Below, piece after piece: positions 20,816 to 31,870 of a stretch of 31,870 nt of DNA. The stretch is from Phoronis ovalis (taxonomy: Eukaryota; Phoronida; Phoronidae). Positions within the stretch are counted from its first letter, which is position 1; the number at the start of each line of letters is the position of its first letter. The translations under genes and the position numbers were made by a program. The stretch lies in contig JAOXYB010025957.1 of NCBI GenBank assembly GCA_028565635.1, forward strand, positions 1 through 31,870. Reading direction: 5' to 3'. The notes beneath the pieces were generated by a model. The model had not been told where the DNA came from. It searched no databases and saw nothing but the letters and a program-made list of their open reading frames with translations.

Positions 20816-21469
20816 ATGCTAGCGAAGGCAGCTTTATTAAAAACTCCAGGCCTTCAAGGAGCTATAGCGGACAGGCGCATGACAGATCCAGTTAAACCGA
20901 TGTCCCCAAGTACCACCCCAACTCCTTCTGCCAGACGAGCGACGTTTGCGCCAATCCGAAGTGAGAACGCTGCACCGCCGCCGCCAAAGTCACCTACGGA
21001 GTCGAGACGTTCTACTCATGCACCTTCTATAGCTGGTATAATGATGGCAAGAAAATTTTCCAAAAAGTTATCTCAAAGAGCCATGGAGAAACGAAAAGAA
21101 AAAGAGGCATTGAAAAAATTGGCTCCGACTTATCGAATGCAACCTCAGAAAAAATACGACAGCTGTTTAGTTGAAGGAGTTATGAAAGATGTCATAGATG
21201 CTAGACTAGCTACCATGAAATATTCCCCCAGAATTGCAGCAATGGTTAGTCGGGTAATCTCCGAGGAAATTAAAGACAAGGTCAAGTCACTAGAGTTTGA
21301 CAGGTATAAAATCGTATGTCTTGTAACCATGGGCGAAAATAAGGAACAGACTCTGATGGTTGCGAGTCGGTGTGCTTGGGACCCAAAATTCGATAGTTGC
21401 ACGACATATAATTTTAAAAACGGTAATGTGTTTTGCACAGCAACTGTATATGGATTATATAATGAATAA
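20816..21469 (+). CDS. Tctex1-domain dynein light chain (DYNLT4/DYNLT5-like)
   Basis: 217 residues without an intron in the coding part. Residues 1-75 are disordered and rich in Pro, Ser and Thr (PSTTPTPSARR, PPPPKSP); 80-101 are strongly basic; 104-217 are the Tctex1 domain, with YRMQPQKKYDS, then EEIKDKVKSLEFDRYKIVCLV, SRCAWDPKFD and the closing VYGLYNE at the very C-terminus, as usual in this family. Family members bind dynein intermediate chains or work in ciliary and axonemal transport; the exact partner is inferred. A Pro-rich N-terminus and an intronless coding part also fit human TCTEX1D4 (DYNLT4), while the domain core resembles DYNLT5. The ATG at 20816 is the first in frame near the acceptor-like site at 20683. 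Confidence 0.88.
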   Translation: MLAKAALLKTPGLQGAIADRRMTDPVKPMSPSTTPTPSARRATFAPIRSENAAPPPPKSPTESRRSTHAPSIAGIMMARKFSKKLSQRAMEKRKEKEALKKLAPTYRMQPQKKYDSCLVEGVMKDVIDARLATMKYSPRIAAMVSRVISEEIKDKVKSLEFDRYKIVCLVTMGENKEQTLMVASRCAWDPKFDSCTTYNFKNGNVFCTATVYGLYNE

Positions 21470-21477
21470 TAAATAAA
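21468..21477 (+). terminator. Poly(A) signals overlapping the Tctex1 stop codon
   Basis: AATAAA occurs at 21468-21473 and again at 21472-21477, the first sharing bases with the TAA stop (21467-21469). If used, the 3' UTR would be only about 20-30 bases. Confidence 0.5.
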
Positions 21478-23399
21478 AAAAACATTAAGCAGTAGTACTG
21501 TATACGCAACGAAGAAATGTGAAAAGTACACAAGGGACACTGGTGCATTATTAAGCAAGATAGGAAAGACCTTTATTCATTAATTTTTTATTTTATTTTT
21601 GACATGTATATATTTTTTTACTAGAATTATAGAATTTTTGATGTAAGACAAATAAATTAACACGAGAACACTACGAAGCAACTTTTTTTGGGAGGATTGA
21701 ATATAAATTGTAAAAAGATAGTAATCACAGATGCATGAAAGAAAACATGTTTGTGGTACTATAGCAGAGCGTTCCAACTACATCCCTTAACAGTATTTTG
21801 CAACACAGCATATTTCGCACAGTTGCTTTTATTTTATAAATTAGTTGTGTATCCAGGTTCATTAAATCATAAGAAATACATTTTTATATAAAGGTAATTA
21901 CATTTTAAATTTTACAATTCAACATGATCTAGTCAAAGTTTCTACCATTATAGTTGCTTAGAGACTACGAAATGCAATTACGTACAATGAATAGAGATAC
22001 AAGCACATGTAAATCATTGCTCGTTGCAATTAATGATCAATTATTTTCCATAAAGGAAATTCATATTGTAGTTAGTTTGAAATGCACCACTTTCTTTCAT
22101 TTATAATACACAATACACTGACTTCTATATAAATTTTGAAATATGACAACTGTGTTATAGTTACATATTTTATTATTCAGAACCTAAGTGACTGATAGTA
22201 GACAGAATTGATTATTGAAAAAAAGCTTAAAGGTATATTGCATATATGGTTGAAATTACAGTAAAATTCAAATTACAACAAGTATAGAATTCCTTTTAAT
22301 TATTCAGTAAAATCTGATTTTATTCTACATAGCTTTTCTTACTACAACTTAGAAGTGCGTAAACAGCTAAAAAGAAGTGGTTTATAAGGGTAGTATCGTT
22401 TATCTGTGTAAAAATGTTCATGCATATTGGGAAATAAAGATACCAAGTTCTCTAACAAATGTGCCTTAAAATGTTAGTGGAAAGATATCGAAGTTGAATT
22501 TTTCAGTAGTGGAATTTGAAGTAGATCAGCATGGTTTGCATGATCCAGTTTTATCTTCTGTACCAACTAAAAGTGCATAATATTCAACCTAAAATAATCC
22601 TTGTATGACAAAAAATGTCAGTGTTCAATCTTTTGAAAAATCCTGGATCTGCCACTGATGAAAATGTGATAACATCTCCGAAGAGCCACTTTTTGAAAAT
22701 ATATTAGGTGCCAGAAGAATTTTTATTACTATAACGCCCTTGTAAATATATATTACAACCTAAAATTAAAAATACATGATTGTTTAAACAGTCCGAATTG
22801 TTTACCAAATTAGGCATTTCATTGATAATAAAAACTAAAATAAAAGTTTGTATTATTAACAACTTTAATAATGTTTGAAATGCTAACACTATAAAAGACA
22901 TGATTGGTACTGAAATGAGTGTACTAAATGTATAGTACAATACACAATAAATCTTTATGAACATTTTAATTAGAAGACAGGTACACTTCAACATTGCGTT
23001 GATGTATATTAACTATAATTTCTGTCATAAAAGTGTACATATCTCAGCACAGAACAGTAAATCATTCACACTATTTAAGCTGCTTTTGCTTATTATCTCT
23101 AACATGTTTTATAATTTTTTTTAAGGACATTATTTTGTTAAAAGTATTAGAAAAAAACATTTCAGTTAGGTTTACAAGCTGTAAAAGCTGTTTCACTACT
23201 CATAATGATTTTATCTAATATCTCAGTGATTGCTCGCTCTCCTTCTTGAATATTTACTATTAAATAGTATTAATATGTTATTTTCCTGGATATTTTCAAA
23301 ATGTTTAAAATTTGCAGTTTCTTGGTTTCTTGATACATTCCATTTATGTAGAAGCAACAATAGCTAGTTCTCATTTTTATCATCACCATGTTACCATGT
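21478..23399. other. Region between the Tctex1 and NAGLU genes (convergent)
   Basis: The two genes point toward each other. The sequence is AT-rich and without a recognisable gene. It probably contains the NAGLU 3' UTR, ending near the minus-strand AATAAA at 22722-22727. Confidence 0.4.
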
Positions 23400-26300
23400 C
23401 TAACAGCTAATCTGATCTGCTTCAATCCCTCGGTATTTCTGATAAAGTTCTTTAGCTATAGCTACTGTGTCACCTGAAACAAAAATAACAAGAATGACAG
23501 ACAACAAAAACCTCTTTAAAGCTATGAGTCAACAGTCCTTAGTAGGATATTAAAAAAAATATACATATAAGATACCAGGAGCAAAATTAGTTCATACAGA
23601 ATCTAAATCTTTAAGATTATACTCTACACCCAGGAGGGGGAGTCATTAGCACAAAGTGGGTATATGAATATGCTGTCCTCAAGAATACACTGTTAAAAAG
23701 ACTTTTTGCAACCATAGTTGTATTCATTTGGTGCTTGTCAAGAAACATATTTATGAACATTTGTTAAGAACACAACATATATTTTTCTGGAAATTTGCCC
23801 CAAAGTATTAATTGAAAAATGTTTCAAACATGTTATTTTGGACCTGATGTATAGTTTCGACTTCCATTGGTATATATAGATCCAGTTTTATACATTTTAC
23901 TTACCATTTGGAATCATGGGATGGATGCAAGTTTGGACATATATAAAGATAAAAACAGACAGCTTGGTTTACACACTGTATGTTTATGGAAAAGGTTATT
24001 AACATATTCTAGAATTCGATTCTTAAAGTACCTCTTAATACATTCTAAATATTAAACCTTAACATTTATAGTAGTGCATAGTTTGACTTGCTACATTCAC
24101 TTTTACAATTATAATAATAAAATTAATTCAATAAATAAAGTTTAATCTATTTCAATGACCAGGGCAGTTTCTATGTTAAATTTACTACAGTGAGAATAAC
24201 AAATATTTTACCTCATAAAAAAAAACAGCTAAACAATTAAAAATTTATTAATTACATATTTTTGGGTGGCTGTTAGAGAAGTGTTTGAGTAATGTTATAA
24301 GACTGTGACAAACATGTCAAAGTTAACCTACAAGATCAAAAGGTATATCATTCTTAACCAATTCTTTCTTTGTGCTCATACTTCTTTATTTGGATCTTTG
24401 TTTATCGAATATCTTAAGGCAACTACTAAACTTCTGGCGAACAATAAAAGAAATATAAGACATCGGAAATTCTATCTTGTACAAATTATTTCATTATATT
24501 AATAAGTCAACAGCGTCATAGTTGGATTAAAAGAATAGTGTATATACACTTGCTTTATGCATTTTTACTTGACAGTAGGTCTTTGCCTGGAGACAGGGAA
24601 ATAATGAAAACAAATGTTTAATTTAAAATAAACCACAATTATATCAAATAAGTATTCAAAACAAGAGTTGAGCATGTATCTGCAAACCTGAATTATGATT
24701 TTTGTACGACAAAAAAAGATCATAGACAAGTTTTTACTCAAATTATAATGATGATAACACATGAAAGTTTAATCAGCTTATCACTCATTTTAATAATCAC
24801 ACACAGAGCTATAGGTATAAAAGTGCACATATCCACAGATCCAAACAGAGGCCATATGGGCAACTTTATCAAAAGGATTTATCAATAAATTATTCTACTC
24901 AAACCTAATGAATACAAAGATGTCATGTATGAGAAGTTTAATGCATATACATTCAACTTTTATTAGTATGACCAATTAGAAAAAGAACCAAGCAGAAAGG
25001 AAAATGAATATTACACTACAGTGTCACTTTGTCAATATTATTTTTGTTTGAAAATATTTGTCAGACTTTGGAAATTCAAATACAAATCTTAAAGTTACAC
25101 AATTTGCAGACGACATAAGTACATAACAATGATACCTGTACACTATTTATGTAATTTCAGTTTTACCTGTTACAGTGACTAAATTTTAATTATTTATATT
25201 ATGAATATAATATTTGATTTTTCATTAAAATTCTATGATCATGTTGAAAATGCTTAAAAGTTAGATAGTAAATATCAATTTGGTCTCAGGGGGCAAGTAA
25301 TCTAAGAATGGGTATATATGTGTCAACAAAAAAGGCAATTTAAACTTGCCTTATGCAGTGACCTTGGAGCTCCAAAAAATACCATCATGAAAAAACCACA
25401 CAAAGCGTGTAGTATAAAGCACTTGACTTACACAAACGATTACATAAAAAAAATCTCTTTATATATTTTGATTAAATAAAAAGTCAAAATGTGAAATATT
25501 ACAATAAAATAGTGACATTTCACATTTTTATCTCCTTGTTATACAATGTTGTCAATCTCAATGTAGAAGCTCCCATTAAGTAAAAATGGTGAATTTGCTT
25601 AGACATTGTTGTCAATTTAATAACTAAAATCATTATATGATAAAATTCGACATTTTCTTCAATCCTAACGTTTGATACCGTTATTGTTTTCTGTAGTTTG
25701 AGTTATTTTGTTTACAGTTGGGTAGTTTTAAAAGAATTTATTGTCGTCATAATGGTCAACACACTGAAAATATTCTTGCAGTTCCACTTGATTCTGAAAT
25801 TACTACGAGAAAAAAATCTACAGCAATCATTACTTTTCTTCAGAATAATATTTTGTGACACAAAATCTGACATTTAAAAATAACCTTTTATATTAGAAAT
25901 AGCCCGAATTAGTTGACGATCATCCTTAAAATGTTGCTAACAACTGAGGTCTTTGATAACTTAAAATACAGTAATTTTCCCCGAGGCCACCAGGAAAGGC
26001 ATATAGAAGTACTATGATTGGAAGCTGCACTTGTCTACTATAACTTTACCATATACCAATATCCTATATCAATTTACTGCACTATTATAGTTTTGTGAAA
26101 GCACCAAAGGTACTGTTGTATAAACTGTAATCAGTCATAAGAAATCTGTGCTGTCAAGAAGTTCAGACTGAAGTACTTACCGCTTGGTACTGAAGGAAAT
26201 AGTGATTGGTCCATTACAAATGGTTGTTCTACTTCTTTGAAAACAGCTGTGTTAAATAAGGTCTGGTTAAAAGGTTGACCCTGGAGAAACAATCATATAA

Positions 26301-29300
26301 TTACTAAATTAGCATTTAAGTATGTCATGTTTAACGATTGGCAGTCAAAGAAGACAAATTATGCAGGGATTTACCTGATTGATTTAATATGGAGCAAGGG
26401 TCCTTTAAATTTGGGAATTGTTGGTCTCGGTAAAATTAAAATAGGCATTATAAGGCATGATAATGTTGTACATACAGTGTGGTAAGAAACTTCTTTTTCT
26501 TGTCAGATCGGAAAAATACTGGCATGTTTAACATTTGAATAAAGCCAGTATTTAGTTCCACTTTCAGGTTGGAACAATCCCTGTCACAAATTATTATATA
26601 GTAGGTTGGTTTTATGTGGTATGTATCTTGGCCATCAATAGGTGAAAAAAGAAGTGTTTTTTTTAACAATACACAATATGAAACACTTCCTAGAAATCTA
26701 TAAAGTACCAGAACAACCCATTGGCAAAAAAAAGCAGTGATATAATGCTGATCTGATACAATCAATACAAGTTCACAGAAAATATTAATTTCACAAATTA
26801 AAATCAATATGAAAGAAAACTAGAAACATGTCCAGATAAAATTTACAGCAAATAAAAACAAAACAGAACAAAACAAATATTAGGTAATACATTATGTTGA
26901 ACTTGTATTTATGTCCACTTCATAAAAGCAATATAATTTCATTTGTTATGTACTATGTTTTGTGAAAGAGATATGACTTAGTTCTGATTACCTTTGTCAG
27001 TGAATCATTCAAAAACTCAAAAAATATGGTCCATCTCTGCTTGTAGTAACTGCAATAATACAAAACTATAACAGTTCAATATTTATTTTTATTTATCACC
27101 ATGAATAATCGTTCTCATATTTTGCAAGAAAAATCAGTCAGCTACAGAAATTTGAGTGGTAGTTTAGTTTGCAAGAATTTCGTTTACATATTTTCCTCAG
27201 TGATATACAGATTTTAATTAAAATTATTGTTGTGTTTTCACAGTTTTCATAATAACAACAAGGTTGAAATACAAATTAAACATAAAGCAAGACATTACCT
27301 ATTTATTAATCCTGACCATTGCTTACAAGCATAATCGCGAATCTGAAAAATGAAATCTATTTGCCAAATTTCTACATTTATTAGTAGTTCTGACAAACCC
27401 TTCCTGCACTCGACGTATGTACACCAACTAACATTTTTCAAAGAAATATAATGTTGTCAAAACTAAGAAAGGCAACAAAACATAGAAATTTCTGAAAATT
27501 GATTTACAACTAAAACTAGGTATAAACTGTTAATAAAATTCAAGCAACTATTTACAAGTCCCTGATCACTATTAGTCTGGAAATTGTTTTGTAATGATTA
27601 CATCATTCTAATTCTCCTAGTTTTCTGTAAGATTGCTGAATAAAATTTAATTATTGTTAGTCCCACAAAGGAATTTCATTAACGCATGTTTGTGTGATAT
27701 TTCAATATTTTAAATTTTAATAAGCATATGTCACAATGCATTTACGGTACTGTTAAACACTTATGCTTAAATTTTGAATATAAGTGAATTTTATATGTTT
27801 TTGTGGAAGGAATAAGGATTTAAATGAAGTATTTTTAATAAAATACCCAGACTGAACTACCATGATACACAAAAAGTTATAATTTTAGATTCAATTTGTA
27901 ATTTTAATAAATCTTTTTGGAAATTGTTCCTTAAAGATACATTACAGGTCAATCTTTAGAATCTGTTAATCTTATTACCTCACCAGTTGGTCCCCACAAA
28001 GTAATTTGCATTCTAGCGTTGCGCTCATATTGCACTCTCTCTTGAGTATTAGTAGCAAGCAATTTAGCACTGGACAGCCAGGTTCCAAGGAGAAAATGTC
28101 GGTCAGAGCCTAGCAATCTGTCCAAATCATTCATGATTTCCAACAAAAGTGCTTGATATTTACTGGAAGAAATAAAGGACCAGATATATCATGTTTGAAA
28201 AATATAATGTATGCATACCAGGCCTTGTTATATGTTATAATGTTATAAATAAACTATCACGGTTCCATCAAAGAATATGACATACGCATGAATAAAATGG
28301 CGTTAAATTATCAGAGTTAGTTTCATATTTAATCATTCAGTGAAGCAGATTATAACAAACTATTGCTCAAAGCTTTGTAATTAATTGAGTTCATTCAAGA
28401 AAATTACAAACAAATTATTTGCATACACTAGCTGGCATTGCAAAACAAACATAATAAATTCTATAATTTGCAGCATTTTTTCACTCAATCCCACAACTCG
28501 GAGAATAGTGGGTTCGACTAATCCCACACAACTCGATTATTTCTCTTTCAAGGAAGTTATGGCTTTTAAGAGAATTTCATCAAATTTGAATGGAAGTGGA
28601 TTTACTCTACTGCATGCTGGTCATGTGACTTTTAAATCTTTGCAAAGTCTCTATCTTTGGAGCTGTCAGAAGTTTGGATGGTGATTTCATACCAATTTTT
28701 TAGCAATATCTTGAGCAAAAGTGCACTCCAAAATATCTAGACTGCCAATGAATTTAGAAACAATAATGTGACATAAAAGGTATTATACCAATTTCTCACA
28801 AAAAAAAGATCAAAAGGTTTGATGGGAATTAATATAGCAAAGCACTTTTATAACTAGTTGGATTTAGTTTTTACTTGAAACCAATAGAAATATAACTAAA
28901 CAATTAATTTACCATCAGTCTTTTCAAACATTTTTTATGGAAAACACTAAGAGAATTTAACCATTTGCCTCTTGTTTGTTCTTTGTTTCCGGAAGCTACC
29001 ACAAAACCTCAAGTCTTAAATCTAGTGACACAAATAGTATATGAATGCAATACTGCAACTTACTGGAGTGCTGATGTATTTTTCTGCTGATAACTATCAA
29101 CGATTCTTGGATACAAGACTTGGCCAACTATTAGCTGGATACTTTGTCGAGACACATCTACTAAGTCGTATCTATATAAAAACAATATACAAATGTACAC
29201 TAATTTATTATTTTATGATTTAAACAAGAGTTTCTTCAAAATACATGCAAATAAATATCTCATTATTTTACAGAAACGGTGCAAAATTATCTAACTATAA

Positions 29301-31272
29301 AGTTCCAGCTGCCATAATTTTTGAAAGAACTGGTATTCGACTGTGCTATATTAAATGCTGTTGATACACATTTTAATTTTTTTTTGTAATATTCTTAGTA
29401 AAATCTCTATATCAGTAGGAAATTTTTATATTTACACAAAAAGAGAGCTCTCTGATAAAGATTGAGATGCAGCCAGTGCTTTCATGAAGTTGTCCCATGC
29501 TTGCCAAAATTCTTCTTTATTATACCAAATCTATGAGAAATGTGGTAATGAGAAACAGAAAGCATGCCATGGGATATTATTTACAAACATGTTATATTAC
29601 AGCCAGGTTTCCTGTAGAGGTGCTGAATAATTATTGTTTGCCTACAATATTAGTTACAACAATAGTTCATGTATTTCGATGATATGCATGTATACGCATT
29701 GTACTGTTAAACACCTATAAAATGACATTTATCACAGTGACATTCGGCATTGTAACAACTTATTTTGTCTAGTGAATAATAGTAAACTTACAGTTGATCT
29801 CATATGAAGCGATGGTCTTGCCACCATAATATATTTCCCATTATCTCCTCCCCGTTGGCTGTACACTGTTTGCTAAATAAAATAACATTTTAAATCGCTC
29901 ATATGATCATTCACATCCAACTTATGTTTTGGTTATATTTCGTTATATTTTCCACTGCAAGATGATGCTGGGTTTTATCTTTATACAGTATAGTAATAAC
30001 TTTAGTAATATATACCGTCAAATACTGTAGATACTTCTGACTTCTAAATTATCTAAGATGGAGAATACCTGTTTCAACTCAGTGTTTCAGTAATAACATA
30101 GCCAAAACTGCCCGTGCCAAAGTGTCAAACAGGGCAATAAACTAAAAAGGTGATTGTGAGCTTCAAGATGGGCAGATATGGGGGCTCTCATGAATCCAGT
30201 AATTCATATCTTTCTGTAATCACACTAAATGGATTAGAAACTTGTTCACTAACCATAGTGAATTCTTTCAGTTTTTTACAAGTGACAATGTTAAACAGGC
30301 TTAATTAACCGTGCCTCAGTTAAAACTTACACTGCTTTCTGGCCTTGCTTTAGGCCAAAGTACAGACAATCGAAATAATATTAAAATTAGTTTTCAACTT
30401 TTTAATGAAATCTGGATTTATGAAATTAAAATCTAAATATTCACCTGAAGTGTAGACCATGCTAATTCAACAAACAAATTACTTTGTCCATATCGTCTTT
30501 TTGCATAATTATGCAACCTGCAACATGTAAAAAAGTTATGACAGCATTAACTCTTTGAACACATCATTAACAAGAACATATTTCACAGCAGATATTATTA
30601 TTTTGTTCTGGAGCCCCTGTATCTATGTCATGTCCGTCACACTTGTATTACCATAAACATCTGTCAGTCTGTGGAAAAAGCACAGAATTACAACAGGTAC
30701 TGCCCATTGTTACGCAAGCTGAAGGAACAGAAATGTAAGTTAATTTGAAATGAATCATAACCACTCCCCAAAATGTGTCACATTTCTGGAAAAAAAATAG
30801 AGTAGATATAATATATATTTATGAAAACATGGCTAAAACATAGAATGATGGGAAAGACATGGACTAGAGGCCATACATGTATATAGATTTTAGTTCTACA
30901 TAATATATTCTGAAAATGGGGATTTCAATACAGCATTAGCACTGCAAGATGGTAGAACACAAATAATGATATATATATATGTAGTTCTAACAACCTAAGC
31001 AGTGATAAGTTTAATACTTTAGGAAATCCTCATAAAATTGTGGGAGGTATTGTGTGCTTGTTACAAAGAAAGCAGTTCTACACCATTTTTACTTTACTTT
31101 TGTTACAAATAAATATCTTTAATTACCATGTTCTTGAGTCACGGGGTTCTTTCACCCAAGCATTTTCCATCATAAATTCATACATGACATCATTTTGATT
31201 AATGCCCTCTGGTGTTAATCCAATGCCCCAGATATTGGTTTCAATGGTTGTGTTCAAGGCAGCAGAAGGACC
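23400..31272 (-). CDS. NAGLU: Alpha-N-acetylglucosaminidase, C-terminal 10 exons (partial)
   Basis: Lysosomal GH89 enzyme that removes terminal N-acetylglucosamine from heparan sulfate. Exons on the minus strand: 31272-31127, 30517-30445, 29872-29792, 29530-29436, 29171-29064, 28162-27979, 27342-27299, 27049-26992, 26280-26181 and 23473-23400 (TAG). All junctions are GT..AG and every phase matches, giving 320 residues, about the last 43% of the human 743. Landmarks, all with human counterparts: LTPEGINQNDVMYEFM in the first exon, holding the glutamate that matches the second catalytic Glu of the family (codon near 31209); RRYG; RPSLHM; IWYN; YDLVDVSRQ; SDRHFLLGTWL; YERNARMQITLWGP; DYACKQWSGL; YYKQRW; PFNQ. 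The tail after TVAIAKELYQKY ends in DQISC rather than the RWVAGSW-type end of human. The signal peptide, first catalytic Glu and remaining exons lie beyond 31870. The nearest minus-strand AATAAA is at 22722-22727. Confidence 0.95.
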
Positions 31273-31870
31273 CTACATGTATATTTAAAAGAAATCATAT
31301 AAACACAAAGTATATAACAACAAAGATTAACAAAAGATTAAGATGCTCATAACAAAATTATCGTACAGTATTCATTTTGCGAAATGTAATGAAAGTTAAA
31401 ACTTTCCTGTACCATTCAGTCAGTGGAAAATCTTGTAATTTCAAATGATAATAAGATGTAGATTTGTAATTAAAACTATTTAGTTTATAAAATAAGTCTA
31501 CATTAATATGCATGCTTGTTCATATTTACAAGACAATTAAATACTGGCAACATAAATGTACCCTTTTCTGGTTATACATCTGACATATTTATTACATTAA
31601 ACAACAAACAAATGTCTGGTAATAGAAACGATTAAACTATGGACTTAACATTATTACAATTGCCATCATGTTAGAATCAATGTTCATTTGATGACATCTC
31701 GATTTAGTAAATATTATTCAACAAGACATTTGTCATGTCTAATGCCCATCCAATGTGTAGGATATTTTTTTAACATTATTGTTTTTTAACATCAGAAAAG
31801 AATATAATACATCATGCATTATAATCTGGTTTATCATTGTGGGGTACTCTTATTCAAAATGACTGTTTCT
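31273..31870 (-). other. NAGLU intron reaching the right edge
   Basis: Sequence upstream of the first visible NAGLU exon. No exon matching the preceding NAGLU segment was found, so the next one lies outside the window. Confidence 0.6.

Noticed and set aside
28385-29682. Plus-strand frames of 60-99 codons
   Set aside because: They fall in NAGLU introns or antisense to its exons and look random.

Overview
The window looks like AT-rich nuclear DNA (roughly one third G+C by eye) from an invertebrate animal. Genes are split by GT..AG introns, much of the sequence is non-coding, there are tRNA-like and inverted-repeat mobile elements, and the gene families are animal ones: secreted PAN, Sushi and SRCR modules, a lysosomal GH89 enzyme and a Tctex1 dynein light chain. 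A lophotrochozoan, perhaps a bivalve mollusc, fits best, but nothing here proves the phylum.

Left part (1-11900), all minus strand: a tandem cluster of secreted modular genes. Gene A (160-4391) appears intact in the part that is visible: a TATA box, a signal peptide and PAN/apple domain exon (phase 0 end), a Sushi exon (phase 0 to 1) and a symmetric phase 1-1 Sushi exon. It continues off the left edge. Gene B (about 8351-11610) is a diverged copy, introns included, but is broken by indels, an in-frame stop and a lost splice donor. A third PAN copy (6340-6580) is only a relic, and an orphan SRCR exon (7209-7384) lies between. Two non-autonomous elements sit in the cluster: a 609-bp element with roughly 110-bp inverted repeats flanked by GTTCTA (404-1012), and a 289-bp foldback element packed with small hairpins (5678-5966).

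Middle (12465-21477): a two-exon minus-strand gene for a 395-residue basic protein of unknown function, whose exon phases match exactly; a minus-strand stretch of overlapping frames (17592-18476) whose last part resembles the C-terminal end of a TNF-like domain; and an intronless plus-strand coding region for a Tctex1-domain protein close to DYNLT4/DYNLT5.

Right part (23400-31272), minus strand: ten exons giving the C-terminal 320 residues of alpha-N-acetylglucosaminidase (NAGLU, GH89). Every junction is in phase, and the upstream exons lie beyond the right edge.

The genes do not form one pathway. The cluster on the left has the appearance of a birth-and-death family of secreted recognition proteins; the others are ordinary housekeeping, ciliary or unknown genes.
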